In this document: positions 18,658 to 28,415 of the stretch, one piece after another
How positions within the stretch are numbered: position 1 is the first letter of the stretch
Layout of the letters: every line of letters starts with the position of its first letter
Position numbers and translations under genes: made by a program
The notes under the pieces: generated by a model
The model's input: only the letters and a program-made list of their open reading frames with translations
Told to the model about the DNA's origin: nothing
The model's database searches: none
Assembly: GCA_947053925.1 (NCBI GenBank)
Contig: CAMRUG010000005.1
Location: forward strand, 1 to 64,000
Reading direction: 5' to 3'
Origin: an uncultured Clostridia bacterium
GTDB taxonomy: Bacteria; Bacillota; Clostridia; Christensenellales; CAG-314
Length of the DNA: 64,000 nucleotides

Positions 18658-19278
18658 TTAATCGCAAAGTTCTGCGTTTAAATGCGCTTGAAGTACTTTT
18701 GCTATACGGTCTAAAACCGCTTCCTTTCCCGTTTTGTTTAAAGAAGACACTGCAATTAAATTGCTTTCTCCAACGTGCAGATAATTTGCAATACTGCGGA
18801 TGCGGTTTTTTACCTGACTTTTGGAAATTTTGTCCGCCTTTGTTGCAATAATCGTAAACGGCACGTTGTTTTTAAACAGATAATTGTACATTGTTACGTC
18901 GTCTTTTGTAGGGTCGTGGCGGATATCCACCAAAAAGAAAACGTGTTTCAATTCTCTTTCTTTAGCCAGATACTTTTCCAACAAGTCCGCCCATTTCAGT
19001 TTTTCGGCATCGGAAACTTTTGCAAAACCGTACCCCGGTAAATCTGCAAGAATAAATTCCGTTTCATCTCCGTCGTTTATCAAAAAGTAATTGATAAGCC
19101 GCGTGCGCCCCGGTAATTTTGATGTACGCGCAAGCTTGCCGTCGTTGACAAGATAGTTTATAAAACTGCTCTTGCCTACGTTAGACTTACCTGCTACGGC
19201 TATTTGAGGCACATTTGAGACTATGCACTGTTCGTACTTTGCCGCGCCTTTTATATAAGTTGCACTGCGTATTATCAT
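18658..19278 (-). CDS. engB: Ribosome-biogenesis GTPase EngB/YsxC
   Basis: GTPase needed for late assembly of the 50S ribosomal subunit. 206 residues, as usual for the family. G1 GKSNVGKSS (30-38), G3 DLPGYGFA, G4 TKAD and G5 region VSSLNKTG are intact. It starts eight bases after the lon stop with no clear Shine-Dalgarno sequence, so it probably depends on translation of lon. The lon-engB order is the classic Firmicutes arrangement. Confidence 0.94.
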   Translation of the reverse strand: MIIRSATYIKGAAKYEQCIVSNVPQIAVAGKSNVGKSSFINYLVNDGKLARTSKLPGRTRLINYFLINDGDETEFILADLPGYGFAKVSDAEKLKWADLLEKYLAKERELKHVFFLVDIRHDPTKDDVTMYNYLFKNNVPFTIIATKADKISKSQVKNRIRSIANYLHVGESNLIAVSSLNKTGKEAVLDRIAKVLQAHLNAELCD

Positions 19279-19286
19279 AAGTTAAA

Positions 19287-21593
19287 CTATTTTACCAAAG
19301 CGTTATCGTAAACCGTTGCTATATCTTCCGCAAGAATAAACTCGATATTATCGCGTACTTCCTTGGGAATTTCGTCAAGGTCTTTTTCGTTATCCTTGGG
19401 GATAATTACTTTGCGTATGCCTACGCGGTAAGCCGCCAAAGCCTTTTCGCGCAGTCCGCCGATAGGCAGTACTTTGCCGCGTAAAGTTATTTCGCCCGTC
19501 ATTGCCACTTTGCCCGATACGGGTATGCCCGAAAACGCGGACATTACCACCGTTGCCATTGTTACGCCTGCCGAAGGACCGTCCTTAGGTACAGCCCCTT
19601 CGGGAACGTGAATATGAATATCCGTCTTTTCAAAACGGGATTTATCTATCCCGTATTCGTCTGCAAGACTTTTTACGAGAGATATTGCAGTACGGGCAGA
19701 TTCTTTCATTACGTCGCCCAAGTTACCAGTCAGCTGCACTTCTCCTTTGCCTTGGAATAACGTAGCGTCGACATTGAGCGTTACGCCGCCAACTCTCGTC
19801 CAAGCAAGTCCGCGCGCGCTTCCGACGGTATCGGGTATCATACCCATTTCGTCCTTGTGCTTTTCCATTCCCAAATATTCGCGTAGATTATCTGTTGTTA
19901 CCGTTACCTTAGTTACGTTGTCCGTTACGAGTTTTAAAGCAACTTTACGGCAGATAGCCGCAATTTCTCTTTCGAGATTTCTCACGCCCGATTCGCCCGT
20001 ATAACGTTCGATAATTTTACCATAGGTTTCGTTGGAAATTTCTATTGCGCCGTCGGGAATACCGTGAAGAGCCATATTCTTTTTGAGCAGGAATTTATTT
20101 GCAATTTCTATCTTTTCCAGTTCGGTATATCCTGAAAGTTCGATAACTTCCATTCTGTCCAAAAGCGGTTCGGGAATATCGTCCGTTGCGTTTGCCGTAC
20201 ATACGAACAGCACCTTAGAAAGGTCGTAAGGCACCTCCATAAAATGGTCGGTAAAACTGAAATTCTGTTCGGGGTCTAATACTTCCAGCATTGCGCTTGC
20301 AGGGTCGCCTCTGTTATCCTTGCCCATCTTGTCGATTTCGTCAAGCAGTAAAACGGGGTTTATAACGCCTGCCTGTTTCATCATATAAATGATTTTGCCC
20401 GGAATTGCCCCGACATAGGTTCTGCGGTGTCCGCGGATTTCCGCCTCGTCCCGTACTCCGCCGAGACTTACTCTGAGATACTTACGGTCGAGAGCCCTTG
20501 CAATACTGCGTACAATAGACGTTTTGCCTACCCCCGGAGGACCGACAAAGCACAAAATAGGTCCGTTAAGTTTGCCCGTTAATTGCATAACGGCAAGGTA
20601 TTCGACAATTCTGTCCTTGATTTTTTCCAGTCCGTAATGGTCTTCGTCTAAAATTGCCCTTGCGCGGTTCAAGTCCTTGTTGTCCGTAGATTCCTTTGTC
20701 CAAGGAACGTCGCACAGCCAGTCCAGATAATTGCGTATAACCGCGGCGTCGGGAGACGTCGGCGACATTTTTGAAAGGCGCGAAAGTTCCTTATTTGCCT
20801 TTTGCGCAACTTCTTCGGGCATACCGCTGCTCTTTATTTTGTCAAGATACTCCTGCTTTTCGTTAGCGTCGTCCCCAAGTTCGGCAGATATTGCCTTGAT
20901 TTGCTCGCGCAGGTAGTATTCCTTCTGTCCGTCGGAGACCTGCTGTTTTACACGGTTTTGAATACGTTTTTCGGCAAGCGCGATTTCCAAATCGCCCTCA
21001 ATATACGCACAGATTTTTTCCATACGCAGTTCTACAGACGTTTCTTCCAAAATAGCCTGTCTGTCGGAAAGGCGCGTTACCACTTCGTTAGCGACAACAT
21101 TGGTAAAGGACAGATAATCTATCGTCTGGTTGATTGCAAACGATTTGAGTTCCGCCTTGTTAATACTATTATTCGTTTCGGCAAGTTTTGCAATGTATTT
21201 AAGCGTCGTATCGAATAACGCGCGCGTTTCCACGTCGTTTTTGCAGGTAAATTCCAACGTCGTAACGTTTGCAAAAATAATTTTGTCGTTCATCGTAACG
21301 TTGGTTGCCTTTGCCGCTTCCAAGGTGCGCACCATTATTACAGTTGCATCGCTTGTGGCGCTTTCGACAGAAGCGACTTCGGCAATAACGCCCGTAGCGT
21401 ACATATCTGTCGGCTGACTGGGCTTAGCCTTTACTCCGTCGATTTGACTGACCATAAAAAATTTTCCGCCGTTATCCAAAGCGTATTTGATTGCGTTGCG
21501 AGAGATATCGCGGGCAACTTCTACTTTAGCGCGGATATTCGGGAAGAAAAAATTACCCCGCATTGCCAAAACAGGCAAATTACTGTATTCCAT
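19287..21593 (-). CDS. lon: ATP-dependent protease Lon
   Basis: Cytosolic AAA+ serine protease that degrades damaged and regulatory proteins. 768 residues: N-terminal substrate domain (to about 200), coiled coil, AAA+ module with Walker [10 protein letters not shown] and Walker [11 protein letters not shown], and protease domain with the catalytic serine in [11 protein letters not shown] and a lysine in [16 protein letters not shown]. It is a LonA-type enzyme with no transmembrane insert. The gene has its own promoter and two leader hairpins, and lies between clpX and engB, so the whole block is devoted to protein quality control. Confidence 0.97.
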   Translation of the reverse strand: MEYSNLPVLAMRGNFFFPNIRAKVEVARDISRNAIKYALDNGGKFFMVSQIDGVKAKPSQPTDMYATGVIAEVASVESATSDATVIMVRTLEAAKATNVTMNDKIIFANVTTLEFTCKNDVETRALFDTTLKYIAKLAETNNSINKAELKSFAINQTIDYLSFTNVVANEVVTRLSDRQAILEETSVELRMEKICAYIEGDLEIALAEKRIQNRVKQQVSDGQKEYYLREQIKAISAELGDDANEKQEYLDKIKSSGMPEEVAQKANKELSRLSKMSPTSPDAAVIRNYLDWLCDVPWTKESTDNKDLNRARAILDEDHYGLEKIKDRIVEYLAVMQLTGKLNGPILCFVGPPGVGKTSIVRSIARALDRKYLRVSLGGVRDEAEIRGHRRTYVGAIPGKIIYMMKQAGVINPVLLLDEIDKMGKDNRGDPASAMLEVLDPEQNFSFTDHFMEVPYDLSKVLFVCTANATDDIPEPLLDRMEVIELSGYTELEKIEIANKFLLKKNMALHGIPDGAIEISNETYGKIIERYTGESGVRNLEREIAAICRKVALKLVTDNVTKVTVTTDNLREYLGMEKHKDEMGMIPDTVGSARGLAWTRVGGVTLNVDATLFQGKGEVQLTGNLGDVMKESARTAISLVKSLADEYGIDKSRFEKTDIHIHVPEGAVPKDGPSAGVTMATVVMSAFSGIPVSGKVAMTGEITLRGKVLPIGGLREKALAAYRVGIRKVIIPKDNEKDLDEIPKEVRDNIEFILAEDIATVYDNALVK

Positions 21594-21611
21594 TGATTCT
21601 ATACCCCTTTT

Positions 21612-21632
21612 TGTCCGAGAAAGTTTCGGACA
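21612..21632 (-). promoter_or_regulatory. lon leader hairpin next to the ribosome binding site
   Basis: TGTCCGA and TCGGACA form a perfect 7-bp stem ending five bases before the GGGG ribosome binding site of lon. It could modulate translation. Confidence 0.4.
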
Positions 21633-21674
21633 GCGTTTTTCGTTAGTTTGTTTAATTGCGCAAATATTATTTCG

Positions 21675-21695
21675 CCGTAAAACTTTATTTTACGG
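21675..21695. promoter_or_regulatory. Inverted repeat over the lon start point
   Basis: CCGTAAAA and TTTTACGG around a 5-base centre, lying directly downstream of the lon -10 box. It may be an operator or the first leader hairpin. It does not match CIRCE or CtsR sites. Confidence 0.45.
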
Positions 21696-21697
21696 TT

Positions 21698-21726
21698 ATT
21701 ATATATTAAAAAGCGTTTTAATGCAA
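21698..21726 (-). promoter_or_regulatory. lon promoter
   Basis: On the minus strand, TTGCAT (21721-21726), 17 bases, TATAAT (21698-21703). Confidence 0.7.
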
Positions 21727-21760
21727 CAAAAAAGCAAATACAACGCACAAAATACAGACG

Positions 21761-21791
21761 TAAAAAGAGTCAAGCGCAAATGCTTGACTCT
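21761..21791 (-). terminator. Terminator after clpX
   Basis: AGAGTCAAGC (21766-21775) pairs with GCTTGACTCT (21782-21791), followed on the minus strand by five T residues. It separates clpX from the lon promoter. Confidence 0.85.
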
Positions 21792-21808
21792 AAAATGTTT
21801 GACATATT

Positions 21809-23023
21809 TTAAACTGCCTGACGGGTAATCAAAGGTTTGCCGTTGCTTTCTACGCAATTACGGGTTATACGCACAGATTTGACGTCGCCCTTTGACGGAG
21901 CGTCGTACATACATTCTAACATTACGTTTTCCATAACCGAACGCAAACCGCGCGCGCCCGTTTTGAGTTTGATAGACTTTTGCGCTATTGCCGCAATTGC
22001 GTCTTCGTCAAACTGCAATTCGATATCGTCTATTTTAAACAGTTTAGTATACTGCTTAACAAGCGAATTTTTGGGTTCGGTAAGAATTTTTACAAGCGCG
22101 TCTTCCGAAAGCGGAGACAGACCTACCGTTATCGGCAAACGTCCGACAAACTCGGGAATAAGACCGAATTTGATAAAGTCCTGCGGTTGAAGCGTTTTGA
22201 CGAGTTCGGCGTGGTCGATTTCTTCCGTACTCTTGATTTGATTGCCGAATCCCAACCCTGCGCCTTGCTGACGTTTTTCCGCTATTTTATCCAACCCTAC
22301 AAATGCGCCGCCGCAGATAAACAAAATATTTGTGGTATCTATAGCAATACTTTCTGCTTGCGGATGCTTACGTCCGCCTTGAGGAGGTACGTTTGCAACG
22401 GTACTTTCGATAATTTTTAGCAAAGCCTGCTGAACGCCTTCGCCTGACACGTCGCGGGTAATAGATACGTTTTCGCTTTTTTTCGCTATCTTATCTATTT
22501 CGTCTATATAAATAATACCTTTCTCCGCCTTTTTTACGTCATAATCGGCGGCTTGTATCAACTTTAATAAAATGTTCTCAACGTCCTCGCCTACATATCC
22601 CGCTTCGGTAAGAGTTGTTGCATCGGCAACGGCAAACGGCACGTCTAAAACTTTTGCAAGCGTTTTGGCAAGCAGAGTTTTGCCGCACCCCGTAGGTCCG
22701 AGCATTAGAATGTTGCTTTTTTCCACTTCGACATCGTCGTCTTGGGACTTATCGCGCGACAAAATTCTCTTGTAGTGATTGTATACAGCCACTGCAAGCG
22801 TCTTTTTGGCGTCGTCCTGACCGACAACGTATTTATCTAATTCCGCCTTGATTTCGGCAGGTTTTAAAAGATGAAAAGAATAATCGCCGCCGCTTACAAC
22901 TTCGCTGTCCAAAATGGACACGCACGTTTCGACGCATTCGTCGCAAATGCACACTCCCGAAGGACCTGCAAGCAGTCTGTTTACTTTATCTTCGCTTTTT
23001 CCGCAAAAAGAACAATTTTGCAT
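21809..23023 (-). CDS. clpX: ClpXP protease ATPase subunit ClpX
   Basis: AAA+ unfoldase that feeds substrates to ClpP. 404 residues. The N-terminal zinc-binding domain has Cys4, Cys7, Cys27 and Cys30 (CSFC, CDEC); Walker A is [15 protein letters not shown], Walker [11 protein letters not shown], and the sensor-2 region is [19 protein letters not shown] precedes the start. It follows clpP by 143 bases and tig further upstream, the usual tig-clpP-clpX order. Confidence 0.97.
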   Translation of the reverse strand: MQNCSFCGKSEDKVNRLLAGPSGVCICDECVETCVSILDSEVVSGGDYSFHLLKPAEIKAELDKYVVGQDDAKKTLAVAVYNHYKRILSRDKSQDDDVEVEKSNILMLGPTGCGKTLLAKTLAKVLDVPFAVADATTLTEAGYVGEDVENILLKLIQAADYDVKKAEKGIIYIDEIDKIAKKSENVSITRDVSGEGVQQALLKIIESTVANVPPQGGRKHPQAESIAIDTTNILFICGGAFVGLDKIAEKRQQGAGLGFGNQIKSTEEIDHAELVKTLQPQDFIKFGLIPEFVGRLPITVGLSPLSEDALVKILTEPKNSLVKQYTKLFKIDDIELQFDEDAIAAIAQKSIKLKTGARGLRSVMENVMLECMYDAPSKGDVKSVRITRNCVESNGKPLITRQAV

Positions 23024-23082
23024 TTTTACTCCTAATATTGTTATACTTTGTTAAACGGTGTTCAGTATATAATTTGCACACA

Positions 23083-23169
23083 AAAAACCGTACTATCGCA
23101 ACAGCCCTAATATAAATCAACTTTCGCCGACTTTGACAGTACTAACAATTCGATTGCAATACGGTTTTA
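23083..23169 (-). terminator. Long-loop inverted repeat after clpP
   Basis: AAAACCGTA at the clpP stop pairs with TACGGTTTT about 65 bases further on, followed by T residues on the minus strand. A weak or attenuating terminator between clpP and clpX is possible. Confidence 0.3.
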
Positions 23170-23751
23170 CTTCCGCTCATAAAATACTTGGTCTACTATA
23201 CCGTAATCTTTTGCCTCTTCGGCAGTCAAATAGTTGTCTCTGTCGGTATCTTTCTCTACGACTTTGACGTCCTTTCCAACATTTTTTGCAAGAATTTTGT
23301 TTAACTTCTGTTTGGTTTTTAACAACTGTTTCGTTTGAATTTCAACGTCGGAAGCCTGTCCTTGAGAGCCGCCTAAAACCTGATGAATCATAATTTCGGA
23401 ATTGGGTAACGCGTAACGCTTACCCTTTGCGCCGCTGGACAAAAGAAACGCTCCCATAGACGCCGCCATACCTATACAAATAGTAGATACGTCGGGACGG
23501 ATATAATTCATCGTATCGTATATTGCCATTCCGGCAGTAACTTCTCCGCCCGGACTGTTGATATAAAGGGATATGTCTTTGGTCGGGTCTTTGGATTCCA
23601 GATAAATTAGCTGCGCAACGACAAGGTTGGCAAGTTCGTTGGTAATCTGTCCCGATAAAAATATTACTCTGTCTTCGAGCAATCTCGAATAAATGTCGAA
23701 ACTCCTTTCTCCGCTGTCGGTGCGGTCCACTACCATAGGTACTAGCGTCAT
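23167..23751 (-). CDS. clpP: ATP-dependent Clp protease proteolytic subunit
   Basis: Serine peptidase that forms the double-heptamer chamber of ClpXP. 194 residues; the catalytic triad is Ser98 (GMAASMGAF), His123 (IMIHQ) and Asp172 ([11 protein letters not shown]). The N-terminal axial-loop region [17 protein letters not shown] is normal. AGGAG precedes the first ATG, and a nine-pair leader inverted repeat lies just upstream. Confidence 0.97.
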   Translation of the reverse strand: MTLVPMVVDRTDSGERSFDIYSRLLEDRVIFLSGQITNELANLVVAQLIYLESKDPTKDISLYINSPGGEVTAGMAIYDTMNYIRPDVSTICIGMAASMGAFLLSSGAKGKRYALPNSEIMIHQVLGGSQGQASDVEIQTKQLLKTKQKLNKILAKNVGKDVKVVEKDTDRDNYLTAEEAKDYGIVDQVFYERK

Positions 23752-23776
23752 AATGTCATTCTCCTAAATATTTGTG

Positions 23777-23809
23777 AAAGTTTTCTTTTAAATTTGATTA
23801 GAAAACTTT
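23777..23809. promoter_or_regulatory. Inverted repeat in the clpP leader
   Basis: AAAGTTTTC (23777-23785) and GAAAACTTT (23801-23809) form a perfect 9-bp stem a few bases upstream of the clpP ribosome binding site. It does not look like a CtsR heptad repeat. Confidence 0.45.
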
Positions 23810-23903
23810 GCCGTAATGTGATTTACAAATTCGTTTTATCCTTTACGGTACATATTCTAAAATACCGACTCTGTAATTGTATTACAAATAACGGCAATAA
23901 TAT

Positions 23904-23933
23904 ACGTCGGGAAAATTAAATTTTACCCGACGT
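23904..23933 (-). terminator. Terminator-like hairpin after tig
   Basis: ACGTCGGG and CCCGACGT (8 bp) enclose a further AAAATT/AATTTT stem, 12 bases past the tig stop. The U tract is poor. Confidence 0.5.
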
Positions 23934-23944
23934 TAAAAACGTTT

Positions 23945-25237
23945 TTACGCAATTGTATTTTCTTTCTTCAATAACTCGATTAAAGCTTCCGTTATTACTT
24001 GGTTTTCAAAATAATAGGTATCGCCTTCGCGCAATTGCTTAGAAAAATCTTCGTAGGTTTGTCCTATACGTTCTGCGTACTCTTTGATTTTGGCGTCGAC
24101 TGCTTTTTTAGCAGGTTTGATTTTCTCCGCCTTAACGATTTCCTCAAAGACAAGTCTCGTTCTTACTGCCTTGTCTGCGCGTTCTTTGTGATCCTGACGG
24201 AGTTGCTCCATCGTCGTACCTGTATACTTAAAGTAATTGTCGATATTTAACCCCTGATAACTTAGTTGGTATTTAAAATCTTCGATATACTGGTCGATTT
24301 GTTCTTCTATCATCTCGGCGGGAACGTCAATCTTGGTGTTATCGACAACCGTTTCGATAAGTTTGCTTTCGTTTTTAGAATCGGCGTCTTTTTGGTAACG
24401 TTCGGCAACGGTCTTTTTGATATCGTCCTTATACGCTTTAAGCGTGTCGAATTCCGAAACGTCTTTTGCAAAATCGTCGTCTAAAGCGGGCAATTCTTTC
24501 TTGGTTATTCCGTTAATAGTAACGGTAAATACTGCCGGTTTACCCTTTAAGTTTTCTGCGTGGTAATCGGCGGGGAAAGTTACGTTGATGTCCTTGGTTT
24601 CGCCTATATTCATACCGACAAGTTGTTCTTCAAAACCTTCGATAAAGGTATGCGAGCCGATTGTAAGAGTTTGCTTTTCTGCCGTGCCGCCGTCAAACGC
24701 CACGCCGTCAACTTTGCCAGAATAGTCGAGATTGACTTGGTCTCCGTCTTCGACCGCTCTGTCAGTAACTTCTACAAAGCGCGCGTTACGTTCCTGTACC
24801 TTTGAAAGTTCGGCTTCGATATCGGCTTCCTTAACCTTTTGCGTTGCAATCTTTTTGATTGTCAAACCCTTGTACTGTCCGAGAGTGATTTCCGGACGGA
24901 CTGTTACAACTACCGCGAAAGTTACGCCTTTGTCGTCCGCTTTGATAGATTTGTCGTCGATTGAAGGACGGGCTACGGGTTCTACCTTTTTATTTTTATC
25001 CAAAAACTCGCTATAATATTCTTGCGCGGCAATATAAAGCGCGTCTTCAAAGAAAAGTCCCTTGCCGTATCTTTGTTCTAAAACGTTTTTAGGAACGTGT
25101 CCCTTACGGAAACCGGCAATATTGTACTTGCCCTTGTTCTGTTCGTAAGCGCGTCTGTCAAACGCCGCCCATTCGGTATTGTCCATTGTAAACGTAACGG
25201 TAAGAGTATTTTTTTCTCTGCTTTGTGTGTATTTCAT
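23945..25237 (-). CDS. tig: Trigger factor
   Basis: Ribosome-associated chaperone and peptidyl-prolyl isomerase that receives nascent chains. 430 residues from MKYTQSREK; the ATG two codons upstream is rejected because GGAG would be one base from it, whereas it is seven from this one. The ribosome-binding loop carries the signature GFRKGHVPKNV (near residue 45), the FKBP-type domain runs from about 150 to 245 (GDQVNLDYSGKVDG), and the C-terminal arms follow. First gene of the quality-control block, with its promoter at 25292-25320. Confidence 0.96.
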   Translation of the reverse strand: MKYTQSREKNTLTVTFTMDNTEWAAFDRRAYEQNKGKYNIAGFRKGHVPKNVLEQRYGKGLFFEDALYIAAQEYYSEFLDKNKKVEPVARPSIDDKSIKADDKGVTFAVVVTVRPEITLGQYKGLTIKKIATQKVKEADIEAELSKVQERNARFVEVTDRAVEDGDQVNLDYSGKVDGVAFDGGTAEKQTLTIGSHTFIEGFEEQLVGMNIGETKDINVTFPADYHAENLKGKPAVFTVTINGITKKELPALDDDFAKDVSEFDTLKAYKDDIKKTVAERYQKDADSKNESKLIETVVDNTKIDVPAEMIEEQIDQYIEDFKYQLSYQGLNIDNYFKYTGTTMEQLRQDHKERADKAVRTRLVFEEIVKAEKIKPAKKAVDAKIKEYAERIGQTYEDFSKQLREGDTYYFENQVITEALIELLKKENTIA

Positions 25238-25291
25238 TTCCATTCTCCTATAAAATGTTTTAAATCAACATTAAAGTAATTTCAACTAGAA

Positions 25292-25320
25292 ATTATAGCA
25301 TATTAACTTAAAATAAGCAA
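25292..25320 (-). promoter_or_regulatory. tig promoter
   Basis: On the minus strand, TTGCTT (25315-25320), 17 bases, TATAAT (25292-25297). Confidence 0.65.
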
Positions 25321-25355
25321 ATGTTTTTACCGCGTTGCAACTATGGCAAAATAAT

Positions 25356-25397
25356 AAACGGACAGAAGAAAAGTCTTTTTTTAACTGTCCGTTTTGT
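25356..25397 (-). terminator. Terminator after the lipoprotein gene
   Basis: AAACGGACAG (25356-25365) pairs with CTGTCCGTTT (25385-25394). T-rich sequence follows on the minus strand. Confidence 0.7.
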
Positions 25398-25439
25398 ATT
25401 ATTTTACTATAATCCTATTTTTTAATTTATTAAATTGCT

Positions 25440-25874
25440 TTATTTGCTGCCGTTTTCGTGAAACAAGACGTTATCTTGAACCAATATTTTGTCCTTATAC
25501 TTAACCAAAATAGAATTTCTTTCTTCAAATTTGATTTCGGCAATAGCGCGCACGCGCAGAGTCAGAATTTCCTTGGATTTAACGGACGGATAGCCGACTA
25601 TAAAAACTTCTTCATATTCGTATAAAAAAGATTTAGTATTTACCGCTTTACCGTTGATTTCAACCTCAAAATCGCTGTCGAGAATAAATTCTTCGTGATC
25701 GGACTTATTATCTAATCGTATAGTAAAATCCAAATAACTATCGCCGCTGTTTCTTTTACCTATATTAAATCTTACAAATTCCGCCGATATACCGCTATCA
25801 AAACAACCTGCGAAAACAATTAACGATAAAATAAATACTAAACACAAACAAATAGAAAATGTTTTACGTTTCAT
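25440..25874 (-). CDS. Small lipoprotein of unknown function
   Basis: 144 residues. The signal peptide KRKTFSICLCLVFILSLIV ends in the lipobox VFAGC, so Cys24 would be lipidated. The mature 120 residues are beta-rich (FTIRLDNKSDHEEFIL, EVEINGKAVNTKSF) and resemble an Ig-like domain of the kind used in small secreted lipoproteins, but I recognise no family. Monocistronic, with a terminator just downstream; base composition is like its neighbours. Confidence 0.7.
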   Translation of the reverse strand: MKRKTFSICLCLVFILSLIVFAGCFDSGISAEFVRFNIGKRNSGDSYLDFTIRLDNKSDHEEFILDSDFEVEINGKAVNTKSFLYEYEEVFIVGYPSVKSKEILTLRVRAIAEIKFEERNSILVKYKDKILVQDNVLFHENGSK

Positions 25875-26056
25875 TTTTGCACTCTCTTAAAATCCAAAAT
25901 CGGTCATAAACCGTAATTACTGTCGCTTTTTAATTACGACTGCTATTACTTTCAACTAAATTTATTATATCAGTACATATTGTTTAAGTCAACATTAAAA
26001 TATTCTTGTGCAAAAGACTAACTGCTAATTACAGCACCGAAACAGGCAATTTCGGT

Positions 26057-26085
26057 TTGCAATATGTCTGACAATAATGTATAAT
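26057..26085 (+). promoter_or_regulatory. rqcH promoter placed for a leaderless mRNA
   Basis: TTGCAA (26057-26062), 17 bases, TATAAT (26080-26085). The -10 box ends nine bases before the ATG at 26095 and no Shine-Dalgarno sequence is present, so the mRNA would carry a leader of about 0-3 bases. Confidence 0.65.
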
Positions 26086-26094
26086 AATTATTAT

Positions 26095-27786
26095 ATGGCT
26101 TACGACGCATTGAGCCTGAGCGTACTTGTTAAAGAATTTAAAGATACGTTAACAGGCGGAAAAATCACAAAAATATATCAGCCTGAAAAGGACGAAATAG
26201 TTTTGTTTGTTTTTAACAAGCAAACATACAAACTGCTTATTTCGGCAAACGCAGGAGTCAACCGCGCGCATATTACAAACGCGTCCTTTGATAATCCCAA
26301 AACCGCGCCTACATTTTGTATGCTGTTGCGTAAGCATATTACAAATGCTCAAATTACCGACATTAACCAAATGCCTTTTGAACGCGTTATAGAGTTTTCT
26401 CTTTCGGTAAGCGACGAATTGGGCTACAAAAAAGATATGCGGCTGATTTTTGAACTTACGGGGAAAACGTCTAACATTATACTTACAAACGGAGATTACA
26501 CCGTACTTGACAGCATAAAGCATCTGCCGCAAGACCTTGACAGCAAGCGGATAATAATGGCGGGAGCAAAGTATAATTTCTTTCTTCCGCAAGAAAAAAT
26601 ACCGCCCTTTGACTACAGCCGTATCCAATTGTTTTTGGCAAAATGCTCTACTCCTCTGCGCAAAACCCTGCCCGAAACACTGCTCGGAGTGTCGCAGTCG
26701 ACGGTAAACGAAATTATGCGCGGACTGGACGAAAACGACCACACCGCTTTGAATAACGCACAGATAATAGAAAGACTAAAAAATTACGAAAAAAATATTT
26801 TATCTCCGCGTCCCAACGTGGTTTTGAAAAACGGAGCGCCGATAGACGTTAATCCGTTTGATTACAATTCGGTAAAAGGCGACAAAGTGTTTTACGAATC
26901 GTTAAACGAAGCGCACGACAACTACTACTACCTTTTAGACAAAGCGCAGCGGTTTTTAAGCAAGGCGAAATCGGTATCCACCATTGTTAAAAACGCCGTT
27001 TCGCGTACGGAAAAGAAACTTGCAATACAACGCCAAAGCATACTGGAAGCACAAACCCGCGAAACTTACAAGCAGTACGGCGACTTGATACTTTCTAACC
27101 TGTGGCAGGCAAAAGGAGACAAGTTAACCTGCTGCAACTACTATGACGGCAAAGACGTAACAATAGACCTTGACAAATCGCTCACGCCGCAGCAAAACGC
27201 GCAGGCGTATTACAAAAAATACCGCAAATTGAAATCGTCCGCCGAACATAACGATAAACTTGTGGAAGAAAACCAAAAACTGCTTGACTACTTGCTTACT
27301 ATAAAAGACAGTTTACGCTACTGCAACGAAAACGACGACTTGGAACTTATCAAAGAAGAACTGACGTCTTTGGGATTAATAAAAGAAAAACAGCAAAAGA
27401 AAAAAACAGAGACGCCTGTCAAGCCCTTAAAATACGATATTAACGGATATTCCGTCTTTGTAGGTAAAAACAACGCGCAAAACAATTACGTTACCTTTAA
27501 GATGTCCAAACCCGAAGATATTTGGCTGCACACGCAAAAAATACATTCCTCTCACGTTTTGATAATAAACGGAAAAAAGGAAGAAGTGCCTTTTGAAGTA
27601 ATAGAAAAAGCGGCGGAAATTTGCGCATACTACTCCCAAGCCTCGGACGGAACGAAAATCCCCGTAGATTACACGGCTAAAATAAACGTAAAAAAACCGC
27701 CGAAATCGCCCCTCGGTTACGTTATATACAATACCTACCAAACGGTACTTGTAAACCCAAACAGGCACATTACGGAACTTGCGTAA
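26095..27786 (+). CDS. rqcH: Ribosome quality control protein RqcH (NFACT family)
   Basis: Binds 50S subunits carrying stalled peptidyl-tRNA and adds alanine tails. 563 residues from MAYDALSLSVL, matching the family's usual MAFDG start; an ATG 18 bases upstream overlaps the -10 box and cannot be used. NFACT-N spans about 1-200 (GGKITKIYQPEKDEIVLF), two coiled-coil helices about 270-420, and NFACT-R follows with EDIWLHTQKIHSSHVLI. The Asp-Arg pair needed for tailing in Bacillus subtilis appears here as Glu96-Arg97. It stands alone in its transcription unit. Older annotations call this family fibronectin-binding protein A. Confidence 0.92.
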   Translation: MAYDALSLSVLVKEFKDTLTGGKITKIYQPEKDEIVLFVFNKQTYKLLISANAGVNRAHITNASFDNPKTAPTFCMLLRKHITNAQITDINQMPFERVIEFSLSVSDELGYKKDMRLIFELTGKTSNIILTNGDYTVLDSIKHLPQDLDSKRIIMAGAKYNFFLPQEKIPPFDYSRIQLFLAKCSTPLRKTLPETLLGVSQSTVNEIMRGLDENDHTALNNAQIIERLKNYEKNILSPRPNVVLKNGAPIDVNPFDYNSVKGDKVFYESLNEAHDNYYYLLDKAQRFLSKAKSVSTIVKNAVSRTEKKLAIQRQSILEAQTRETYKQYGDLILSNLWQAKGDKLTCCNYYDGKDVTIDLDKSLTPQQNAQAYYKKYRKLKSSAEHNDKLVEENQKLLDYLLTIKDSLRYCNENDDLELIKEELTSLGLIKEKQQKKKTETPVKPLKYDINGYSVFVGKNNAQNNYVTFKMSKPEDIWLHTQKIHSSHVLIINGKKEEVPFEVIEKAAEICAYYSQASDGTKIPVDYTAKINVKKPPKSPLGYVIYNTYQTVLVNPNRHITELA

Positions 27787-27956
27787 ATGTTGCGCGTTTT
27801 TACCGATTTTGTGAATTGTTGGTTGTAATCTTGTTTTAAAGGCACAATTTTTACAAAATTACTCTGCACTTAGAGCAAGTTACGGGTATCAATGTTTCAT
27901 TCTCGGTTTTTCTCAACAGCAACTTTACAGTGAACGGCGCCTGACTCGTTTACAAA
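27787..27956. other. Spacer after rqcH
   Basis: No gene, RNA or clear terminator found before the duplicated block that starts at about 27957. Confidence 0.4.
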
Positions 27957-28099
27957 AAAATCTTATTAACTTTAAAAACGGTTATTCGCTTAAAAAAGGA
28001 ATAACCGTATTTTTATTTAATTCTTTATACACTACTTTAAGATAACATTGCTTTGACTATTGCGCCCGCCCATTTTAAATATGTCGGAAGCGTTTCGTC
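27957..28099. repeat. Left copy of the ~142-bp repeat (duplicated 3' end of the Xre gene)
   Basis: About 97 percent identical to 29309-29450. It contains the last 21 codons and stop of the gene at 29388 plus its terminator (stem ACGGTTATTC 27978-27987 with GAATAACCGT 27999-28008). Here the coding fragment has no upstream part, so it is a remnant. With the right copy it brackets a 1.2-kb cassette. Confidence 0.9.
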
Positions 28100-28207
28100 T
28101 ATCAAATAAAGATCTTATTAAAACCAGCAATCTCTCATTGATCTTATCTCACTAACAATAGCACCATAGAAAAATATTGACCTTATAAATCAAAATAAGT
28201 CAGCATA
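28100..28207. other. Left end of the inserted cassette
   Basis: AT-rich sequence with no gene, between the repeat and the repressor stop. Composition differs from the flanking host genes (few CG dinucleotides). Confidence 0.4.
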
Positions 28208-28414
28208 TTATTCTCTCCCAATTAATTCATCAACACTACAGTCAAAGTAATCCGCAAGCAACCATAAACTTGTTATACTAGGTTCCTTTTTCTTATTAAG
28301 CCACGCACTGATCGCACTTTGCGCAACCCCTATTTCTTTTGATAGTGCTACTTGATTTACCGAGTACTCCATCATCATTCGTTTTAAATTTTCATCGAAT
28401 TTAATATTAATCAT
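28208..28414 (-). CDS. Xre-family HTH repressor of the cassette
   Basis: 68 residues, a single helix-turn-helix domain of the Cro/C1 type: QVALSKEIGVAQSAISAWL is the HTH, followed by SITSLWLLADYFDCSVDELIG, the usual end of small Xre proteins. It is divergent from the membrane-protein gene at 28484, and the 69-base gap holds two operator-like sites, so it very probably represses itself and that gene. A TATAAT lies five bases before its ATG on the minus strand with no ribosome binding site, suggesting a leaderless message as for lambda cI from PRM. Confidence 0.85.
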   Translation of the reverse strand: MINIKFDENLKRMMMEYSVNQVALSKEIGVAQSAISAWLNKKKEPSITSLWLLADYFDCSVDELIGRE

Positions 28415-28415
28415 A

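Noticed and set aside
25237..25243. Alternative trigger factor start two codons upstream
   Set aside because: GGAG would be one base from that ATG, too close for use; spacing is normal for the ATG at 25237.
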